64,000 bases of DNA from the NCBI RefSeq assembly GCF_039851965.1, contig NZ_CP156674.1:310001-374000 (forward strand), read 5' to 3'. The position numbers were made by a program, and so were the translations under genes. Below the pieces are notes generated by a model. It saw nothing but the letters and a program-made list of their open reading frames with translations. It was not told the origin of the DNA and did no database searches. This document shows, in pieces, positions 60,457-64,000 of this stretch (position 1 is the stretch's first letter; every line of letters starts with the position of its first letter). This stretch comes from Pseudalkalibacillus hwajinpoensis (GTDB taxonomy: Bacteria > Bacillota > Bacilli > Bacillales > Guptibacillaceae).

Positions 60457-61359
60457 CTACTCTTCTAATAATCCCTGCTTCTCAGCAGCCTTGCGAATGC
60501 TTTCATAATCATCGTTACTTGCTTTTGTGAATCCTGAAGCCCCAAAGGCATTTAAAATCGTTTCATCTTCAATAGATAAGAAAGCATCCTGAAGCTTCGT
60601 GATCGTTTCTTCATCTGTGTCTTTTGAAACGGCCCATGGATATTGGAACAACTTTTCTGATTCCCAGATTACCTTAAGCTGATCGCCATCTACTTTTCCA
60701 GATTCGACAAGCTGATTATAAATGGCACTATCTATCGCACCGGCATCCACCTGTTTATTCTGAACTGATAGCGCAGTCGCATCATGTGAGCCAGTATAGG
60801 TAACCGATTTAAAATCGTTATTCTCCTGATCTTCAAATACCCCGCGATCTTGCAGTTCAATTGAAGGGATAAGGGATCCAGACGTCGAGTTGGGATCTCC
60901 AAACGCAAAGCTGTTCTGATCACTTTCTGCGAGAAATTCATCAAGCGTTTCCCACTCATTTTCTGCATTCGTAATCACGTATGAATGATAGAAAGGTTCA
61001 CCATCTATTAATTGCGTTACGATTGCCTGAGCGCCGCTCTTCTCATGCGCAATCACATACGTAAGTGGTCCGAAATAGGCCATATCAATTTGATTGTAAT
61101 TCATGGCTTCCACAACACCGTTATAGTCAGGGAAGGTCGAAATTTCGACTTCTCGATCAAGTTTCTCAGAAAGTTCAGCTTGAAGCCTATTCATCGCTTC
61201 TTCAATTTCACCTTCTGTTTGGGCTGGAATAACCCCGATTGTAAACGCCTTTGTCACTTCGGCCTTATCCGCATTTTCACTTTGATTATTCTCTTCATTC
61301 GATCCACATGCTGCAAGCAAACCAAGCATGAGTATCATCATTACTATTACTTTCTTCAA
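60457..61359 (-). CDS. phnD: PhnD-type substrate-binding lipoprotein of an ABC importer
   Basis: A 300-residue lipoprotein. Signal MKKVIVMMILMLGLLAAC, lipobox LLAAC. The mature part has the PhnD/PtxB fold: TIGVIPAQTEGEIEEAMNRLQAEL, VEISTFPDYNGVVEAM, DMAYFGPLTYV, SFAFGDPNSTSGSLIPSIEL and VDAGAIDSAIYNQLV. The DPNSTSGS loop usually binds the oxyanion head of phosphonate, phosphite or phosphate. TTG 61359 is chosen as start because AGGAG is 8 bases upstream. It begins 22 bases after selB stops, so it is probably in the same transcript; a selenium oxyanion or other selenium compound is a plausible ligand, not shown. Confidence 0.87.
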   Translation of the reverse strand: MKKVIVMMILMLGLLAACGSNEENNQSENADKAEVTKAFTIGVIPAQTEGEIEEAMNRLQAELSEKLDREVEISTFPDYNGVVEAMNYNQIDMAYFGPLTYVIAHEKSGAQAIVTQLIDGEPFYHSYVITNAENEWETLDEFLAESDQNSFAFGDPNSTSGSLIPSIELQDRGVFEDQENNDFKSVTYTGSHDATALSVQNKQVDAGAIDSAIYNQLVESGKVDGDQLKVIWESEKLFQYPWAVSKDTDEETITKLQDAFLSIEDETILNAFGASGFTKASNDDYESIRKAAEKQGLLEE

Positions 61360-61381
61360 ATCTCCCACTCCTCAAGTTTAC

Positions 61382-63265
61382 TTATGACCCTGATCTCCAA
61401 TACCGAACCTGTTCGTTTCTGATCGTAGCCCCTGACTCATCAAGGTGCTCAAGAATCGGAACAAGATACTTTCTGCTTACCTTAAGAATGTCTTTCGCTT
61501 CTTGAAGAGTAAACGACTCATTTGTTCCTGATTTAAGATCTGTAACGATTGCCTCCCAGCTCATATGGTGCACGTAAAGGTCTGGGGTCAGCCGAACGGC
61601 CACATTTTCAGTTAATAAATACTGCTTCAGCTCTTCTTTATAAGCTTCAGGAATGCTTTCGTTTTCAATCAATTTATCAATCGCTGTAACCTTAGATCCC
61701 TGCTCTTCTAACAACTGAATCACCCTGCCCATCTTCGTTTTCCAAGAAGATGGTAGAGTTGGCGTGAATGAATCCCTACTCAAGAATGGCCCATTTTGTC
61801 TAACAAGCCCGTTATGTTGTAAGACATCCAATACGGACTCAACAAGCTTTAATGGGTACATGCTCACCATCTCCTGAACCACTTCTGCTTTTAGCATCCC
61901 CCTTCGCATAGGGTAGTGCTGGTGGTAGCTCGTTAAGTTTGTTTGGACCCTTTCTGATACCCTCTCAAAAACAGGCGTTGACGTGATGCCGCTTTCCATG
62001 AACCATAGCTCCGGTTCTTCCGAAAGTTCTTCAACCTCATCTTCCGTGAGACCGATTTGCTGCATCACCTGCTCTTTTGATAAAACCAGCTTTCGATGAA
62101 GCATCTGAACTAACTGTTCAGCAGGGGTTCCCTTGCTCATCTGTTCAAACATAGCGATTGTTTCCTCGCCAAACTTGTACTGCTCACAGGATACATTTAA
62201 GATGGTGCCCCCGCCAATCGTTTCAACTGGTGAAGGTCTTCTTATAATCACATGATCACCTTTTTTTGCAACCACAGGATTCTGAAGTCGAATCTGACAA
62301 TAAAGAAAATCACGCTCACCCGTTTTAAGAACATTTCGGTCAAAAAAGACAATCGTACCTCTAACTTCAGCCGTACCTATATGTACTGTTACAAGCGAAC
62401 GCTGCTTCAGCTCATAGTCCATCGTCAAGGCTTTAGTAAAGATGAGATCAATCGTAGATGTTACAGCATAATGGTCCGAATTGACTACTACATGGCCACG
62501 CTTAACCTCTTTTCTACCCGTTCCTGCAAGATTAACAGCAACACGCTGGCCGGCATAGGCTCGCCCCACTTTTTCATTATGTGTCTGAATTTGTCTCACT
62601 CTTGCATCAATACGATCAGGCAGAAGCGTCACCTGTTCGCCGTCTTTCAATTCACCATCAAATATCGTACCCCGCACAATGGTGCCATGACCCTGAAGTG
62701 AAAACACTTGATCAATGGGTAATCTTAACGCACCAGCTTTGTTTCTTGAAGGAACTTCTGGCAGAAAAGAACCAATCTTCGTTTTTAGCTGTTCAATTCC
62801 CCTGCCTGACTTTCCATCAACAACAAGTATGCTCGCCCCTTCAAACCCAGTCCCCTCTATGTAATCTCTAATATCTTCTTTGACAAGCTCTATCATATCA
62901 GCCTCAACTAAATCCGCTTTGGTGATGACAATAATAGATCGTTTGATACCAAGAAGGGATAAAATCTCAAGGTGTTCTTTTGTTTGCGGCATCACCCCTT
63001 CATCAGCCGCCACAACCGGTATGACGAGATCAATGCCAGCAACTCCAGCAATCATCTGCCTGATAAAGCGCTCATGCCCTGGCACATCAATCATCGAAAC
63101 AACCATATCTTCTGACAAATGAAATGGTGCAAAGCCTGGTTCGATCGAAATATTTCGTTCCTTTTCTTCTTTTAATCGGTCCGTATTTACCCCTGTTAAC
63201 GCTCCCGTTAATGTCGTTTTTCCATGGTCAATATGTCCTGCTAGACCAATTGTGTAATAGTTCAT
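61382..63265 (-). CDS. selB: Selenocysteine-specific translation elongation factor SelB
   Basis: A 627-residue GTPase that delivers Sec-tRNA(Sec) to UGA codons with a SECIS. EF-Tu-like domains I-III (about 1-350): G1 GLAGHIDHGKTT at 7-18, G2 region RNISIEPGF, G3 IDVPGHERF near 58, G4 ITKADLV near 113. The C-terminal part (about 360-627) consists of winged-helix repeats that bind the SECIS hairpin. The length is normal. It is the first gene of a unit continuing into phnD-phnE-phnC. selC lies 490 bases upstream, divergent. Confidence 0.96.
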   Translation of the reverse strand: MNYYTIGLAGHIDHGKTTLTGALTGVNTDRLKEEKERNISIEPGFAPFHLSEDMVVSMIDVPGHERFIRQMIAGVAGIDLVIPVVAADEGVMPQTKEHLEILSLLGIKRSIIVITKADLVEADMIELVKEDIRDYIEGTGFEGASILVVDGKSGRGIEQLKTKIGSFLPEVPSRNKAGALRLPIDQVFSLQGHGTIVRGTIFDGELKDGEQVTLLPDRIDARVRQIQTHNEKVGRAYAGQRVAVNLAGTGRKEVKRGHVVVNSDHYAVTSTIDLIFTKALTMDYELKQRSLVTVHIGTAEVRGTIVFFDRNVLKTGERDFLYCQIRLQNPVVAKKGDHVIIRRPSPVETIGGGTILNVSCEQYKFGEETIAMFEQMSKGTPAEQLVQMLHRKLVLSKEQVMQQIGLTEDEVEELSEEPELWFMESGITSTPVFERVSERVQTNLTSYHQHYPMRRGMLKAEVVQEMVSMYPLKLVESVLDVLQHNGLVRQNGPFLSRDSFTPTLPSSWKTKMGRVIQLLEEQGSKVTAIDKLIENESIPEAYKEELKQYLLTENVAVRLTPDLYVHHMSWEAIVTDLKSGTNESFTLQEAKDILKVSRKYLVPILEHLDESGATIRNEQVRYWRSGS

Positions 63266-63708
63266 CCCATCACCAGCCTATCGAAGTCATCATTATTTAA
63301 CAGTAATAAAAGTATGACAAGGATGCAACTTTTAGCCATTGCACATCGCAAAATAGCCAAAACTTCATTTCTTAGAACCGTATTCATCACCGTATAATTA
63401 TTCATGACTGCATGCTTTAAAAGTTATTCACAGCTATCCACAACTCAAACTGTCACACCACAAATAAAGAGCTGTATCATACACAAAACTGTACTAGTTC
63501 GTTATAGGAAACTGTTTTATTCTAACTGATGTCGAATAATGTAGGAGTGTAAAAAAGAGCGAAGCATGTCGATATAAAGAAAATATCCACCACTGATGTC
63601 ACGTTTCGACATAAACCTATTTTTATATATAAAAAAGAATTCTTCGGGTAAATATTTACTAGTAGTTTTACTAGATGTTATTTTAAAATATTTTTCCGAG
63701 CAAAAAAG
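63266..63708. other. Non-coding divergent spacer between selB and selC
   Basis: About 440 AT-rich bases with no convincing frame. It must hold the selB promoter on the minus strand. I see no clear -35/-10 pair, regulatory hairpin or repeat that I would defend. Confidence 0.4.
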
Positions 63709-63737
63709 TTGAATATTTGTTCGAATTCCGATAGTAT
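63709..63737 (+). promoter_or_regulatory. Probable sigma-A promoter of selC
   Basis: TTGAAT (63709-63714), 17 bases, TAGTAT (63732-63737), ending 21 bases before the tRNA. Both boxes match 4 of 6. Confidence 0.45.
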
Positions 63738-63758
63738 ATGAAAAGCATAATTCAATAT

Positions 63759-63855
63759 GGGGCTGGTTGTACGTCTGGTGAGTGCCACGGTCTTCAAAAC
63801 CGCCTGGGAGGCGCGTGCCGTCTCCGGTGGGTTCGATTCCCACACAGTCCCGCCA
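63759..63855 (+). tRNA. selC: tRNA-Sec (UCA anticodon)
   Basis: A 97-base tRNA with encoded CCA. The anticodon loop CUUCAAA gives UCA, which reads UGA. It has a long variable arm (CUGGGAGGCGCGUGCCGUCUCCGG), a T-arm GUGGG-UUCGAUU-CCCAC and an extended acceptor stem (GGGGCUG with CAGUCCC, then G-CCA) typical of bacterial tRNA(Sec). Overall layout and length match Escherichia coli selC (95). It is followed by a strong terminator and lies next to selB. Confidence 0.95.
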
Positions 63856-63907
63856 TTTTTATACCAGTCTTCACAGGTCGATACACCTGGCTAAATATAC
63901 AATACAC

Positions 63908-63942
63908 AAAAACCAGTTCCTGATCAGGAGCTGGTTTTTTCG
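63908..63942 (+). terminator. Terminator of selC
   Basis: AACCAG-T-TCCTGATCAGGA-G-CTGGTT, then TTTTC. Confidence 0.85.
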
Positions 63943-64000
63943 GATTTATAATGTTCTCCCCTCCCCTCTTCTACCAACTTAACCCACCTCACCTATTGAT

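Noticed and set aside
63517..63843. 108-codon minus-strand frame overlapping selC
   Set aside because: It runs through the tRNA gene and AT-rich spacer; no ribosome site or protein similarity.
1..64000. CRISPR arrays, rRNA genes, prophage or integrative elements
   Set aside because: No regularly spaced repeats, no rRNA sequence, no phage structural or integrase genes; the only mobile DNA seen is the IS231-type element.

Overview
The window is chromosomal DNA from a low-GC, endospore-forming member of the Bacillales, probably Bacillaceae. The evidence is four minor small acid-soluble spore proteins (SspN, SspO, SspP, Tlp), the spore-associated kamA/yod lysine 2,3-aminomutase cluster, and many genes of Bacillus type (YtvI, CvfB/YitL, YkhA, YpeP/YpeQ/YpdQ/YpcP, YokU, DynA, YneP/YneQ/YneR, BrxA). 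I do not assign a genus. There is no rRNA, no CRISPR array and no prophage. One insertion sequence and four broken genes are present.

Layout. 0-7.6 kb: a glutaredoxin cut by the window edge, a TelA-family gene pair behind a sigma-W-like promoter, TrhO, OsmC-like protein, bacilliredoxin BrxA, a NifU-N/HEAT protein, a lytic transglycosylase-like protein and an AI-2E/YtvI permease. 7.7-10 kb: a complete IS231-family element bounded by an 11-bp target duplication, with a damaged transposase, next to a truncated EAL-domain pseudogene. 10-17 kb: glycogen operon glgB-glgC-glgD-glgA with a GH15 glucanase upstream. 17-24.6 kb: CvfB, YkhA, Fhs, a cold-shock protein, two RNase H-fold proteins, a 5'-3' exonuclease and several small Bacillus proteins. 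24.7-34.5 kb: beta-lysine/lysine catabolic cluster (yodTSRQ, ablB, a sigma-54 activator, kamA, yokU) with a near-consensus -24/-12 promoter in front of kamA and a divergent PucR-type regulator. 35-45 kb: PatA, a sulfurtransferase, the double dynamin DynA, helicase CshA, D-amino acid aminotransferase, a lipoprotein and a damaged SDR gene. 45-46.5 kb: a PlcR-like HTH-TPR regulator with a PapR-like exported peptide gene and a tiny membrane peptide gene between them. 46.5-56 kb: UDG-like protein, two SGNH hydrolases (one frameshifted), YneR/Q/P, spore proteins and aconitase.

56-64 kb is the most interesting part: a compact and apparently complete selenocysteine locus. It holds selA, selB, the selenocysteine tRNA gene selC (UCA anticodon), and selD, which itself contains an in-frame UGA in the GG-U-GCK active site. 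It also holds a second UGA-containing gene for an 80-residue SelW/Rdx-like protein with a C-x-x-U motif. Each UGA is followed by a SECIS-like hairpin. Because of the UGA codons both selenoprotein genes look truncated or absent in ordinary ORF calling. A PhnC/PhnE/PhnD-type ABC importer is encoded directly behind selB in the same apparent operon. That makes it a candidate importer of a selenium oxyanion or other selenium compound rather than of phosphonate; this is an inference from gene order.

How the genes work together. SelD makes selenophosphate, SelA converts seryl-tRNA(Sec) to Sec-tRNA, and SelB delivers it to UGA codons that carry a SECIS. The outputs visible here are SelD itself and the SelW-like redox protein. 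In the yod/kam cluster, KamA makes beta-lysine and AblB acetylates it, which is the known route to the compatible solute N-epsilon-acetyl-beta-lysine; the CoA transferase, peptidase and aminotransferase would serve a catabolic branch. The sigma-54 activator encoded just upstream of kamA is the obvious controller of the -24/-12 promoter.
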